Origin: an uncultured Verrucomicrobiota bacterium
GTDB lineage: Bacteria > Verrucomicrobiota > Verrucomicrobiia > Chthoniobacterales > JACTMZ01
Assembly: GCA_903934135.1 (NCBI GenBank)
Contig: CAIZMQ010000122.1
Coordinates: forward strand, 1 to 52,576
DNA length: 52,576 bases
Reading direction: 5' to 3'
How positions within the stretch are numbered: position 1 is the first letter of the stretch; each line of letters begins with the position of its first letter. This document shows, one piece after another, positions 1-9,281 of the stretch. Below the pieces are notes generated by a model. It was not told the origin of the DNA, did no database searches, and was given only the letters and a program-made list of their open reading frames with translations. The position numbers were made by a program, and so were the translations under genes.

Positions 1-3000
1 CCATCCCTGCAGGCCCAGACTACCAATATCTGGAATTTCAATTTCTCCGGTTCGATCGTCCAATGGACGGTGCCAAGCAGGGGATACTATGACGTGACGG
101 CCTACGGGGCGCAAGGTGGCGGCTACATCAACGCGCAAACCACTAACGGGACGCCCAGCGTCCCCGGCGGCCGCGGAGCCGTGATCGGCGGGCTATTTCT
201 GTTCGAACAAGGAGAGGTTTTGAACATCCTGGCTGGCGGGGCCGGGTCTTATTCCAGCGGCGGCGGCGGGAGTTTCGTGGTGAACTCGTCCACCAATCCT
301 TTGGTCGTGGCCGGAGGCGGAGGAGGAACTGCACTCAATGGAGAGCTTTGGCCGGGTGCCTCGATCACCACCTCCGGAAATGACGCAACGTATGTGAACG
401 AGAACGAACAGGGCTCTGGTGGCACGAACGGCACTGGAGGAACCATTGGCAGTGCTCCATCTTCATCTTTAAGAGGAGGTGCGGGCGGTGGGGGCTTCTT
501 CGGTAACGGGCAATCTCACTACGGGCCAGCCCCCAGTTATGCTGCTTCGGACATGTACTCTGCCGGCGGAACCAGTTACCTCGACGGCGGTGCTGGCGGA
601 AGCGGAGGATACTATTACAATCACGGCCGCGTAGAAGGGTGGACCGGACCGACCTATGCCTCCGATGGTGGATTTGGAGGGGGCGGGCAGGCGATCCTCG
701 GCGGTGGCGGTGGCGGCGGCTACAGCGGCGGCGGCGGCGGCGGAGCTGATATGTTTTTTGGGTACAGCGGCGGCGGCGGCGGATCGTTTCTTGCTGCCTC
801 GGCCTCTAATGACGTGATGCGCGTCGGCCACATCGGCAACGGGCAGGTGAGCATTTCAGCGGCGGCGGTAAGCCTGATGGTAGGCAATAATTCCTCCAAC
901 CAAAGCATCACCATCAGCAGCGGCACCAATGACTATTACAATATCGTCCTCGGAGGTAACGTTGGTGACGCGAACAACAGCGTCTCCGTTACGAATGCAG
1001 GCACCGTCGTCAACGCCTCCAACTACGTCTTGGTCGGACAGAACGGTTCGAGCAACACTATGACGGTGTCGGGCGGGGCGAGCGTGGCCGATCAGGCATT
1101 CAGCGTGGTCGGACTCAACGCCACGGCTTCGGGCAACAGCCTGCGGGTGACGGGAACGGGATCGACCTGGAGCAGCGGCGGCCTTGTCATCGGCGACAGC
1201 GGATCGGGCAACAGCATGTCGGTCGAGGCGGGGGGCGGGGTCGTCAGTGCCGGGTCTGGAGTCGCCCTGGGTTACAATGTCGGATCCTCCGGCAACTCCC
1301 TCCTGGTCGACGGAAGCGGCTCAACGCTGACCAGCGTTTCCGACCTTATCGTGGGATTCGGCGGAAGCGGCAACTCCGTGGTGGTCTCCAACGGTGGAAC
1401 CCTGACCAACAGCCATTACAGCTACGGGGGCGTCATCGGCCTCAACAGCGGAGCGACCAATAACTCGGTGCTGGTGACAGGAAACGGATCCGCATGGAAC
1501 AGTGGCGGAGATCTTTTGGTGGGCTGGGGCGACTCGGGCAACACGCTCACGATCTCCAACGGCGGCGCGGTGACGAGCGGCCAAGTCAACTACGGTGGGG
1601 TCATCGGCTTTAATGCGTCCTCGACGAACAACAGCGTGCTGGTGACGGGAACGGGATCGACCTGGAGCAACAGCGGCGACCTGACGATCGGAGATGCCGG
1701 CGAGGGCACTCTGACCATTGCCAATGGAGGATCGGTTTCGGCCAACGCCGTCATCATCGCATCGCAAGCTGGTTCCTCCGGCACCCTGAACTTTGGTTCT
1801 CTTGGTGGGAGTGACACCGCGGGGAGCCTGATTGGGCCCGGGATCAGCTTCGGATCAGGCAGCGGCACGATCAATTTCAACCAGGTCGACAGCCTGATTG
1901 GCTCGGGTTTCTCCGGCAACGGAAGTCTGAATCAACTCGGCAGTGGCACCACGACCCTTTCGGGAACCAACACCTACAGTGGAACGACGACCGTCAATAG
2001 CGGGACGCTTGTGGTTCAAGGTCAGCCATCGCTCGGCACTTCCTCTGTCACGGTGAACGGTGGAACCCTCGTGGCAAGTGGAGTCTTCACGGAGTTTCCA
2101 TTGGCGCTCAATGCCGGAAACATGACCCTCACGGGAGCGGGATCCTCTTGGAATACCGGAACGAACACCCTTTCCGTCGGGAATAGCTCCCAGGGGGCCA
2201 GCGTGGTTGTCGCGGGCGGAGCCTCCGTGGTGAGTGAGGGCCTGCTCGCTCTTGGTATGAACGCAGGCGCCTCCAACAACAGCGTGCTGGTGACAGGAAC
2301 GGGATCGACCTGGAGCAACAGCGGCAGCCTGACGATCGGAGACGCCGGAGAGGGCACCCTCACCATTGCCAATGGAGGATCGGTTTCGGCCAACGCCGTC
2401 ATCATCGCATCGCAAGCTGGTTCCTCCGGCACCCTGAACTTCGGCTCCCTTGGCGGGAGCGACACCGCAGGGAACTTCCTGCCCCCCGTGATCAGCTTCG
2501 GATCAGGCAGCGGAAGGATCAATTTCAACCAGACCGACACGGTGGCGGCCACTGGTTTCTCCGGCAACGGAAGTCTGAATCAACTCGGCAGCGGGACGAC
2601 GATCCTGACGGGAACCAACACCTACTCGGGAACGACGACCGTCAATCGCGGGACGCTTGTGGTATACGACAAATCATTTCAGGGCACCTCCTCCCTGATG
2701 CTCAACGGCGGAACCATGATCCTTGCGGGATCGGGATCCTCGTGGAACACCGGAGCGAATACCCTTATTGTCGGGAATAACTCCCCGGGAGTCAGCTTGG
2801 TCGTTTCCAACGGAGCGTCTTTGACGAGTGGCTCTGGGATCCTTGGCCAAGACAGTGGAGCCTCCAATAACTCCATACTGGTGACAGGAGCTGGATCGAC
2901 TTGGACCAATGGCTCATACCTTTATGTCGGAGACCGTAGCTCGGGCAACTCCGTGAAGGTCAGCGCTGGTGGGACTGTTTCAGTCTTCGCTCTTTATGTC

Positions 3001-3921
3001 GGTAACTATGGATCTGGGAACAGTCTGGAGGTCAGCGATGGTGGACATCTTGTTACAGGCGGTGATTATTCCGGTAGTTGCAACATTGGCTCCGCCACGG
3101 GCTCCTCCAACAACAGCGTCCTGGTGACCGGCTCGGGATCATCTTGGAACAACAGCAGCACTATGAACATCGGACGATATGGGAGCGGAGCTGTTACCGT
3201 TGCCAACGGGGGAAGCATGACAGCCGGATATCTGAGCATTTCAACATATGGGGGCTCAGGCGCTCTGAACATCGGTCGATTGGGAAGCAATGACACGGCG
3301 GGCACCTTTTCCGCATGGTCCCTTGCGCTTGGTACGGGTGGTGTCATCAACTTCAATCAGTCCGACTCCACGACGTTCTCAACGGTCATCTCCGGCGACG
3401 GAAGCGTCAATCAGCTCGGCAGCGGGACAACAACGCTCACCGGAAACAACACCTACACGGGACCGACGACGGTGGAGGACGGCACCCTTTTGGTCGGCGG
3501 CCAAATCAGCCTGAGCGATGTGTCCGTCTTGAACGGCGCCGCCATCGGTGGCGCTGGCACGCTCGGCGGCAGCCTCTCGCTGGCGGCCGGCGCGCAATTT
3601 GTTTTCAGTCTGAACGGCGCGCTCACGGTTAACGGGGCCTCGGTGACCTTCGGAGACTTCGGGATCGACGACCTGGTCGGGCTGGACAGCAATGTGGCCA
3701 ACGGCGCCTACACCCTCATCACCGGCAACGCGGCGATCAACTTTTCCAATGTCGCCAATCTCGGCGCGCAAAACGCCGTCGGGATCAGCGGCGGCAAGCA
3801 AGCCTACTTCAGCGAAGGCAGCCTCGTGGTCAACGTGATCCCTGAGCCTTCGACTTACGCCTTGCTCGGACTCGGTGCGATTGGCATTTTCGCTACTTTG
3901 CGCCGCCGCAGGTTCCTCTGA
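1..3921 (+). CDS. PEP-CTERM giant surface protein, 5'-truncated at window edge: ALK/LTK-type glycine-rich domain, T5SS/PEP-CTERM-associated repeats, autotransporter-associated beta-strand (PATR) repeats
   Basis: Frame is open from base 1 (PSLQAQTTNIWNFNFSGSIVQWTVP...), upstream of the GTG used by the ORF track at 70. Repeats of NSVLVTGxGSTWSNSGxLxIG and GSGTTTLSGTNTYSGTTTVNSGTLVV; C-terminus IPEPSTYALLGLGAIGIFATLRRRRFL. Confidence 0.9.
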   Translation, partial: PSLQAQTTNIWNFNFSGSIVQWTVPSRGYYDVTAYGAQGGGYINAQTTNGTPSVPGGRGAVIGGLFLFEQGEVLNILAGGAGSYSSGGGGSFVVNSSTNPLVVAGGGGGTALNGELWPGASITTSGNDATYVNENEQGSGGTNGTGGTIGSAPSSSLRGGAGGGGFFGNGQSHYGPAPSYAASDMYSAGGTSYLDGGAGGSGGYYYNHGRVEGWTGPTYASDGGFGGGGQAILGGGGGGGYSGGGGGGADMFFGYSGGGGGSFLAASASNDVMRVGHIGNGQVSISAAAVSLMVGNNSSNQSITISSGTNDYYNIVLGGNVGDANNSVSVTNAGTVVNASNYVLVGQNGSSNTMTVSGGASVADQAFSVVGLNATASGNSLRVTGTGSTWSSGGLVIGDSGSGNSMSVEAGGGVVSAGSGVALGYNVGSSGNSLLVDGSGSTLTSVSDLIVGFGGSGNSVVVSNGGTLTNSHYSYGGVIGLNSGATNNSVLVTGNGSAWNSGGDLLVGWGDSGNTLTISNGGAVTSGQVNYGGVIGFNASSTNNSVLVTGTGSTWSNSGDLTIGDAGEGTLTIANGGSVSANAVIIASQAGSSGTLNFGSLGGSDTAGSLIGPGISFGSGSGTINFNQVDSLIGSGFSGNGSLNQLGSGTTTLSGTNTYSGTTTVNSGTLVVQGQPSLGTSSVTVNGGTLVASGVFTEFPLALNAGNMTLTGAGSSWNTGTNTLSVGNSSQGASVVVAGGASVVSEGLLALGMNAGASNNSVLVTGTGSTWSNSGSLTIGDAGEGTLTIANGGSVSANAVIIASQAGSSGTLNFGSLGGSDTAGNFLPPVISFGSGSGRINFNQTDTVAATGFSGNGSLNQLGSGTTILTGTNTYSGTTTVNRGTLVVYDKSFQGTSSLMLNGGTMILAGSGSSWNTGANTLIVGNNSPGVSLVVSNGASLTSGSGILGQDSGASNNSILVTGAGSTWTNGSYLYVGDRSSGNSVKVSAGGTVSVFALYVGNYGSGNSLEVSDGGHLVTGGDYSGSCNIGSATGSSNNSVLVTGSGSSWNNSSTMNIGRYGSGAVTVANGGSMTAGYLSISTYGGSGALNIGRLGSNDTAGTFSAWSLALGTGGVINFNQSDSTTFSTVISGDGSVNQLGSGTTTLTGNNTYTGPTTVEDGTLLVGGQISLSDVSVLNGAAIGGAGTLGGSLSLAAGAQFVFSLNGALTVNGASVTFGDFGIDDLVGLDSNVANGAYTLITGNAAINFSNVANLGAQNAVGISGGKQAYFSEGSLVVNVIPEPSTYALLGLGAIGIFATLRRRRFL

Positions 3922-3955
3922 TTCGGTGCCTTTAATTCACGACAAACCCATCGCT

Positions 3956-6900
3956 ATGAAAAAAACCATTCTCAATCCGTTGCTTGCCCTTGCCGGCTGT
4001 TTCGCTGCTTTCAACGGCACGTCCACCCTGCATGCCCAGACCACCAATATCTGGAACTTCAACTTCTCCGGTTCGATCGTCCAGTGGACGGTGCCGCAAA
4101 CCACCATGTACAGCATCACGGCTTACGGTGCTGCGGGTGGAACTGGCACGACCCAATCCGGAGGTCTGGGAGCTGTGGTCTCCGGGAACTTTCAGCTAAA
4201 CGCCGGGGAAGTCCTCTCGCTCTTGGCTGGCGGCCAGGGGAACGGTAGTGTTGGTCAGTCTGGCGCCGGCGGCGGAGGCGGAAGCTTCGTTGTGCTCGGT
4301 GCGACTAACACTCCCCTCGCAGTCGCGGGCGGGGGTGGAGGAGCTGGATACCATACGGACGCGCAAGTAAATGCGACTACCAACACTACGGGAAACAATG
4401 CTTGGTCCTCCGGCGCGAATCAGCAGGGCTCGGGAGGATCCAACGGCGATGGTGGGACCATCGGAAGTGATTCACAGGATACTGGAGGCGGAGGTGGCGG
4501 AGGATTCTATACGGATGGCGGGACGCATCTCGTGACCGAACTCATTAATAGGGGCCAGGTCAATGTTGCCGGAGGTTCCAGCTATCTCAATGGAGGTGCA
4601 GGTGGAAGCGCCGGAATTTCCGGTGGGCAGGCGGGCGGCTTCGGAGGCGGTGGGCAAGCTGGCATTACTCGCGCTCAAGGTGGCGGAGGCGGAGGAGGAG
4701 GGGGAGGTTGGAGTGGTGGTGGTGGCGGATCGGGTAACAATAGTGGCGGCTCCGGCGGAGGTGGCGGATCCTTTCTCGCCGCGTTTGCATCGAATGGGGT
4801 GATGAGTGTGAGCAACACCGGCAACGGTCTGGTGACTATCACGCAGTTAATCATTGACCTGTTTGTCGGTAATAACGCCTCCAACCAGAGCGTCAGCTTC
4901 ACGGGAGAGACTAATATCTATCCTACTCTTTACCAAAACATCTTAGTTGGCGTGAACACGGGTGACTCCAACAACAACCTCACGGTTGAAAACGCAGGCA
5001 CACTCCTTGAGGCTTTGACCAACGTCGTTGTCGGATACGGTGGATCCGGTAATAGCATGATGGTTTCCAACGGCGGCAAGGTGCTGACTGGCGTTGGTAC
5101 CAATAGCGGCTCAGCGATCGGCGGGGTCATCGGTTACGATACCAACTCCTTCGGTAACAGCGTGCTCGTCACCGGTTCGGGATCGACGTGGAGCAACACC
5201 GGGAATCTCACGGTTGGGTACAACGGATCGGGCAACAGCCTGGTGATTTCCAACGGGGGAAACTTGACCAACGGACAACATAGCTACGGTGGAGTCATCG
5301 GCCTCAACAGCGGAGCCATCAATAACTCGGTGTTGGTGACAGGAAACGGATCCGCATGGCACAATGGTGGGGATCTCTTTGTGGGTGAGAGTGGAGCCGC
5401 TAATTCCTTGGTGATCACCAACGGAGGTACGCTCATTAATGGACAGGTCAGCTACGGCGGAGTCATCGGACTCAATACAAGTGCCAGCAACAATAATGTC
5501 TTGGTTGTGGGAACCGGATCCTCATGGAGTAATAGGGGAAACTTGACGATCGGTTGGAATGGGGCCAACAACAGCATGGCGGTCATGTCTGGAGGACAAG
5601 TCGTCAGTTCACAAGGCATCGTGGGGGATGTCTCCTCAAACAACAGCGCTGTGGTTACGGGAAGCGGCTCCACCTGGAGCAATAGTGGGGATCTGATTAT
5701 CGGAGCGAGTGGCTTGTCGAATACAATGGTGATCTCCAATGGAGCGACGGTAGCCAATGGGCAGGTGAACTACGGAGGAGTCATCGGGCTGAATGCCGGA
5801 GCCAACAACAACAGTGCACTGGTCACCGGAAACGGATCAGCATGGAACAACGGCGGCAACCTCACGGTTGGGTACGACGGATCGGGCAACAGCCTCGTGA
5901 TCGAGGCCGGTGCCAGTGTGACGACTGCCGGTTACAATGCGCCGGGTGGAGTGCCGGTTGGTGGAATCCTTGGATACAACGCAGGGTCCTCTGGCAACAG
6001 CGTGCTGGTGACTGGATCCGGATCGGGTTGGAGCATTAGTGGGGCGTCCCTTACGGTCGGCAACGGCGGCTCGGGCAACAGCTTGGTCGTCAGCAATGGC
6101 GGGCAGGTTTCAGCCGAGTATTCCAACATCGGCCGCAACGCCGGCAGTAGTAACAATAGCGTGCTGGTGACGGGTAGCAGCTCCATGCTGAGCAACACCG
6201 AGAATGTCGTGATCGGCAATTCCGGATCGGGAAACAGTCTGGTGATCAGTGACGGGGGAAGAGTCTCCTCAATCAGTGCCTACATCGGCGCCAACGCTGG
6301 GAGCAGCAACAACAGCGTGCTGGTGACGGGAAGCGGATCGAGTCTGAGTAACAGCTCGTTTTCTGGCACCATCATTGGAAGCGCGGGGGAAGGAACCCTC
6401 ACCGTGGCCAATGGCGGCGTGGCGGCCTCAACGCAGCCACAGGGAATCACCGTGGCATCGCAAGCCGGTTCCGTCGGCACGCTGAACATCGGTGGCTTCG
6501 GGACCAACGACGTTGCCGGGACGATCAACGCCCCGGCCATCACCTTCGGTGCCGGCACCGGCACGATTAACTTCAACCAGTCCGACACCACGACGCCTTC
6601 GACGGTCATCTCCGGCCACGGAAGCGTGAACCAGCTTGGGAGTGGAACGACGATCCTGACCGGAAACTATACCCCCGGGGGAAACACCTACAGCGGAACC
6701 ACCACCGTGAGTGCAGGAACACTGCTCGCCAGCAGTGCCAGCGGCAGCTCCGCCATAGGTAGCTCAACGCTTATGGTGAGCAACACGGGCACCTTCGGTG
6801 GTAAAGGCGTCGTTCAAGGGGCCGCCACCATCGCAAGTGGAGGCACGCTGGCCGTAGGGCTGGACGGAGTCGGATCGCTGAGCTTCAACGGGGGTCTGAC

Positions 6901-7294
6901 TCTTGAGGCGGGATCGACGACCATATTCCAGGTTCATGCCACGGATGACTTTACCTCAGTCTATCTCAGCGGGGGGAGAGTGACCTACGGCGGCGCGCTG
7001 GTCTTTAGCTTGGTCGACTTCACACCTGTGGCCGGAGATGAGTTTGAGGTGTTCATCCTGATAGTAGCCGCCGAGAGCGGGAACTTCTCCTCGGTCGAGG
7101 TCGGAGGCAGCGACCTGAGCAGCGAACTCAACGGCCTATGGAGCGGAATGAACGCCGGGGTGACCTACCAGTTCAACGTAACGACGGGTATCCTCGCCGT
7201 GCAGGCCGTCCCGGAACCCTCAACTTACGCGTTGCTCGGGCTAGGCGTGGTTGCCCTCGGTGCGTGCGTCTTGCGGCGTCGCCGCCGCGTCTGA
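3956..7294 (+). CDS. PEP-CTERM giant surface protein, tandem paralogue of the preceding CDS
   Basis: ATG at 3956 gives signal peptide MKKTILNPLLALAGCFAAFNGTSTLHA, then QTTNIWNFNFSGSIVQWTVP identical to the preceding gene. Gly-rich domain, same repeats, C-terminus VPEPSTYALLGLGVVALGACVLRRRRRV. Confidence 0.92.
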   Translation: MKKTILNPLLALAGCFAAFNGTSTLHAQTTNIWNFNFSGSIVQWTVPQTTMYSITAYGAAGGTGTTQSGGLGAVVSGNFQLNAGEVLSLLAGGQGNGSVGQSGAGGGGGSFVVLGATNTPLAVAGGGGGAGYHTDAQVNATTNTTGNNAWSSGANQQGSGGSNGDGGTIGSDSQDTGGGGGGGFYTDGGTHLVTELINRGQVNVAGGSSYLNGGAGGSAGISGGQAGGFGGGGQAGITRAQGGGGGGGGGGWSGGGGGSGNNSGGSGGGGGSFLAAFASNGVMSVSNTGNGLVTITQLIIDLFVGNNASNQSVSFTGETNIYPTLYQNILVGVNTGDSNNNLTVENAGTLLEALTNVVVGYGGSGNSMMVSNGGKVLTGVGTNSGSAIGGVIGYDTNSFGNSVLVTGSGSTWSNTGNLTVGYNGSGNSLVISNGGNLTNGQHSYGGVIGLNSGAINNSVLVTGNGSAWHNGGDLFVGESGAANSLVITNGGTLINGQVSYGGVIGLNTSASNNNVLVVGTGSSWSNRGNLTIGWNGANNSMAVMSGGQVVSSQGIVGDVSSNNSAVVTGSGSTWSNSGDLIIGASGLSNTMVISNGATVANGQVNYGGVIGLNAGANNNSALVTGNGSAWNNGGNLTVGYDGSGNSLVIEAGASVTTAGYNAPGGVPVGGILGYNAGSSGNSVLVTGSGSGWSISGASLTVGNGGSGNSLVVSNGGQVSAEYSNIGRNAGSSNNSVLVTGSSSMLSNTENVVIGNSGSGNSLVISDGGRVSSISAYIGANAGSSNNSVLVTGSGSSLSNSSFSGTIIGSAGEGTLTVANGGVAASTQPQGITVASQAGSVGTLNIGGFGTNDVAGTINAPAITFGAGTGTINFNQSDTTTPSTVISGHGSVNQLGSGTTILTGNYTPGGNTYSGTTTVSAGTLLASSASGSSAIGSSTLMVSNTGTFGGKGVVQGAATIASGGTLAVGLDGVGSLSFNGGLTLEAGSTTIFQVHATDDFTSVYLSGGRVTYGGALVFSLVDFTPVAGDEFEVFILIVAAESGNFSSVEVGGSDLSSELNGLWSGMNAGVTYQFNVTTGILAVQAVPEPSTYALLGLGVVALGACVLRRRRRV

Positions 7295-7407
7295 TCGCGC
7301 ACAACTTTCGGGAAAACCGATCCCTCTCCGTGCCGCAGAGGAGTCTCGGGCCCCGGAGACGGATTTGGTGTTGCGGCATGTTCTGTGCGTGGCATCCTTT
7401 TGAGCGC

Positions 7408-8166
7408 ATGAAACCGACATCCCTCGTTGTGGCTTTGATCCTTGCCGCGGCAACCCTCTTTTCGCCTCTCAGTTCTGCACGGGCTGACGCCTCGACCCTG
7501 GTTAATAATCTTCCCGGACAGAATTCTTACGGCGGCTGGAACGATTGGCCGTTCGGGTCCGCGCAGCTGACCAACTCGAGCAACTACGCCGCCCAGCGAT
7601 TCACTTCCGGCGGCAGCAACTACGTCAACCAGTTGCTCACCGTCACCCTGTGGTCCCAGACGCTGGCCGGCGCGGCCGCCATGCCTCTCAGCATCTACAC
7701 GGGAAGTTCGACTGCCCCGGGCTTCAATCCGGGCAACCCGTCGAACAATTTGGTGACACAGTTGGGTTTTCAAGGTGCATTCGATATCGCCGACGGAACG
7801 CTGGTCGCTTCTCCAACCACGTCGAATGCCTATCTCAACCGGTATGCATCCGCTTCCGCCCTGACCTTGTCCGCCGGCCTCAACTACTGGGTGGTGGCAA
7901 GTGGCCTTGACGGTTCGGACTTCGTCTGGGACTCCGGCCCCGACCAGATCCCAGTGACCAATGCGCCCCCTGGAACGACGTTCGGGAGTGGGTTCGCCTG
8001 GGGCAGTAACGCCCAGTGGGACGGGTCGAGTTGGCAGCCATACAATTCCAGCGAAGCGCTGATGATGGAAGTGCAGGCCGTCCCCGAGCCTTCCTCCTAC
8101 GCGCTGCTGGCCATCGCCCTTGCCGGCCTAGGGGCGCACGTGCTGCGCCGCCGCCGCTCGGCCTGA
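7408..8166 (+). CDS. PEP-CTERM protein, choice-of-anchor-R-like
   Basis: ATG at 7408 with signal peptide MKPTSLVVALILAAATLFSPLSSARA; C-terminus VPEPSSYALLAIALAGLGAHVLRRRRSA. Confidence 0.85.
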   Translation: MKPTSLVVALILAAATLFSPLSSARADASTLVNNLPGQNSYGGWNDWPFGSAQLTNSSNYAAQRFTSGGSNYVNQLLTVTLWSQTLAGAAAMPLSIYTGSSTAPGFNPGNPSNNLVTQLGFQGAFDIADGTLVASPTTSNAYLNRYASASALTLSAGLNYWVVASGLDGSDFVWDSGPDQIPVTNAPPGTTFGSGFAWGSNAQWDGSSWQPYNSSEALMMEVQAVPEPSSYALLAIALAGLGAHVLRRRRSA

Positions 8167-8175
8167 GTTTTTCTT

Positions 8176-8469
8176 TTAATCGTCGCCCGCCAGCAGCAAC
8201 TGGAAGGTGCGCAGGATTTCCGCGGACGCGGTGCTGTCCAACTCGCCGACGCGTTTCAGCGCGGCGGTGTTGATAGGGCGCAGCAGATCGCAGGCCACCA
8301 CATAGTCGTCACCGCTCCAGCGGATCTTCACGCGCAGCGGGGTGAGCGAAAGATTTTCGCGGAGCGGACAAACCAGTTGCGTGGGCAAAGCGGACAGGGC
8401 GGGATGCTGCAAACCGACGAGATTGGGTCGGGAGATGTCCGCGGTGGAAGAATACAACGGCAGATTCAT
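8176..8469 (-). CDS. MazF/CcdB-superfamily-like toxin
   Basis: 97 aa; C-terminal CDLLRPINTAALKRVGELDSTASAEILRTFQLLLAG resembles the MazF C-terminal helix region. ATGA overlap with the upstream gene. Confidence 0.6.
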   Translation of the reverse strand: MNLPLYSSTADISRPNLVGLQHPALSALPTQLVCPLRENLSLTPLRVKIRWSGDDYVVACDLLRPINTAALKRVGELDSTASAEILRTFQLLLAGDD

Positions 8470-8711
8470 TCCGCGGCGATCGGCGTTTCTTCGTTGAGCT
8501 TGATCGTTTCCAACCGCACGTCCGGCGTGTAGGACGCGACCGCGGTCCGGTAGAAAGCCTCACGCTCGCGGCGCTTCTTTTCCTTGGCCAGCAACTCCTC
8601 GACAAAGACCGATTTCGGCACGGCGCCGCGCAAGCTGTCCAAGATGCCGAAGGCGCTGCGGGTCAGAGTAAGAGTCTGCCGATTCGAAGGCGATTTTGAG
8701 GCGACTTTCAT
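8466..8711 (-). CDS. Cognate antitoxin (MazE/RHH-like)
   Basis: 81 aa; TLTLTRSAFGILDSLRGAVPKSVFVEELLAKEKKRREREAFYRTAVASYTPDVR; overlaps toxin start by 4 nt. Confidence 0.55.
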   Translation of the reverse strand: MKVASKSPSNRQTLTLTRSAFGILDSLRGAVPKSVFVEELLAKEKKRREREAFYRTAVASYTPDVRLETIKLNEETPIAAE

Positions 8712-8782
8712 ACGACTAAAATGAATCCACTCCTCCTTTTGTCAACCTCATCCTGCAGAGTTATGCTTTGTCACCTTGGAGG

Positions 8783-8932
8783 CCTTCCTCGCTGCCTCCG
8801 TGCTCTTCGTGTCTCCGTGAGAGGTTTCCTGTTCCCGGGCCAGAGCTCAGGAGGCGGGGAGCGGACATTGCTCTCACCAAGGCACAGGGATCACGGAGAG
8901 GAAATGGCCTGAGTTTTGGCCCAGATGACTGG
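8783..8932. repeat. ~150-bp dispersed intergenic repeat, copy 1
   Basis: ccttcctcgctgcctccgtgctcttcgtgtctccgtgagag...gagcggacattgctctcaccaaggcacaggga...gagttttggcccagatgactgg; near-identical to 14524-14675. Confidence 0.85.
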
Positions 8933-9160
8933 GGCGCGCGCCGCCGTGCGCTGAGGATTTTTCCAATCGAGGCCGGGGAAACGCGCGAAGTCGCTGTCGT
9001 AAGTCACTGTCGTTGGTGCAGAGGGTGGCGCGGTTTTCCATCGCGTGGACCGCCAAGGAGGCATCGGAGGTCAGCGCGCCGACAGCAAATTTTAGACCAG
9101 GCTGTCCGCGTCGCCACCCGGGCCGGTGATCGTTTCGTTGGATTTTTTGCAGTTCAATTT
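8874..9160 (-). pseudogene. Decayed PIN-domain (VapC-like) C-terminal remnant
   Basis: Minus-strand reading ...LKFAVGALTSDASLAVHAMENRATLCTNDSDLRQRLRAFPRPRLEKSSA resembles the PIN C-terminal pattern (LxSDAxLAxxAxxxxATLxTxDxDF...L). No complete N-terminal PIN half seen. Confidence 0.45.
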
Positions 9161-9281
9161 GACTTCGCGGCCGGGCTACATATTTTGGCGATTCTTCGTC
9201 GCAGGGGACGGCCGCGCTTCTCCTCTGATGAAAGCTGTTTTAATCTAATCTGCCTCGGTCGCGGCTTAGAAAAACACATCC

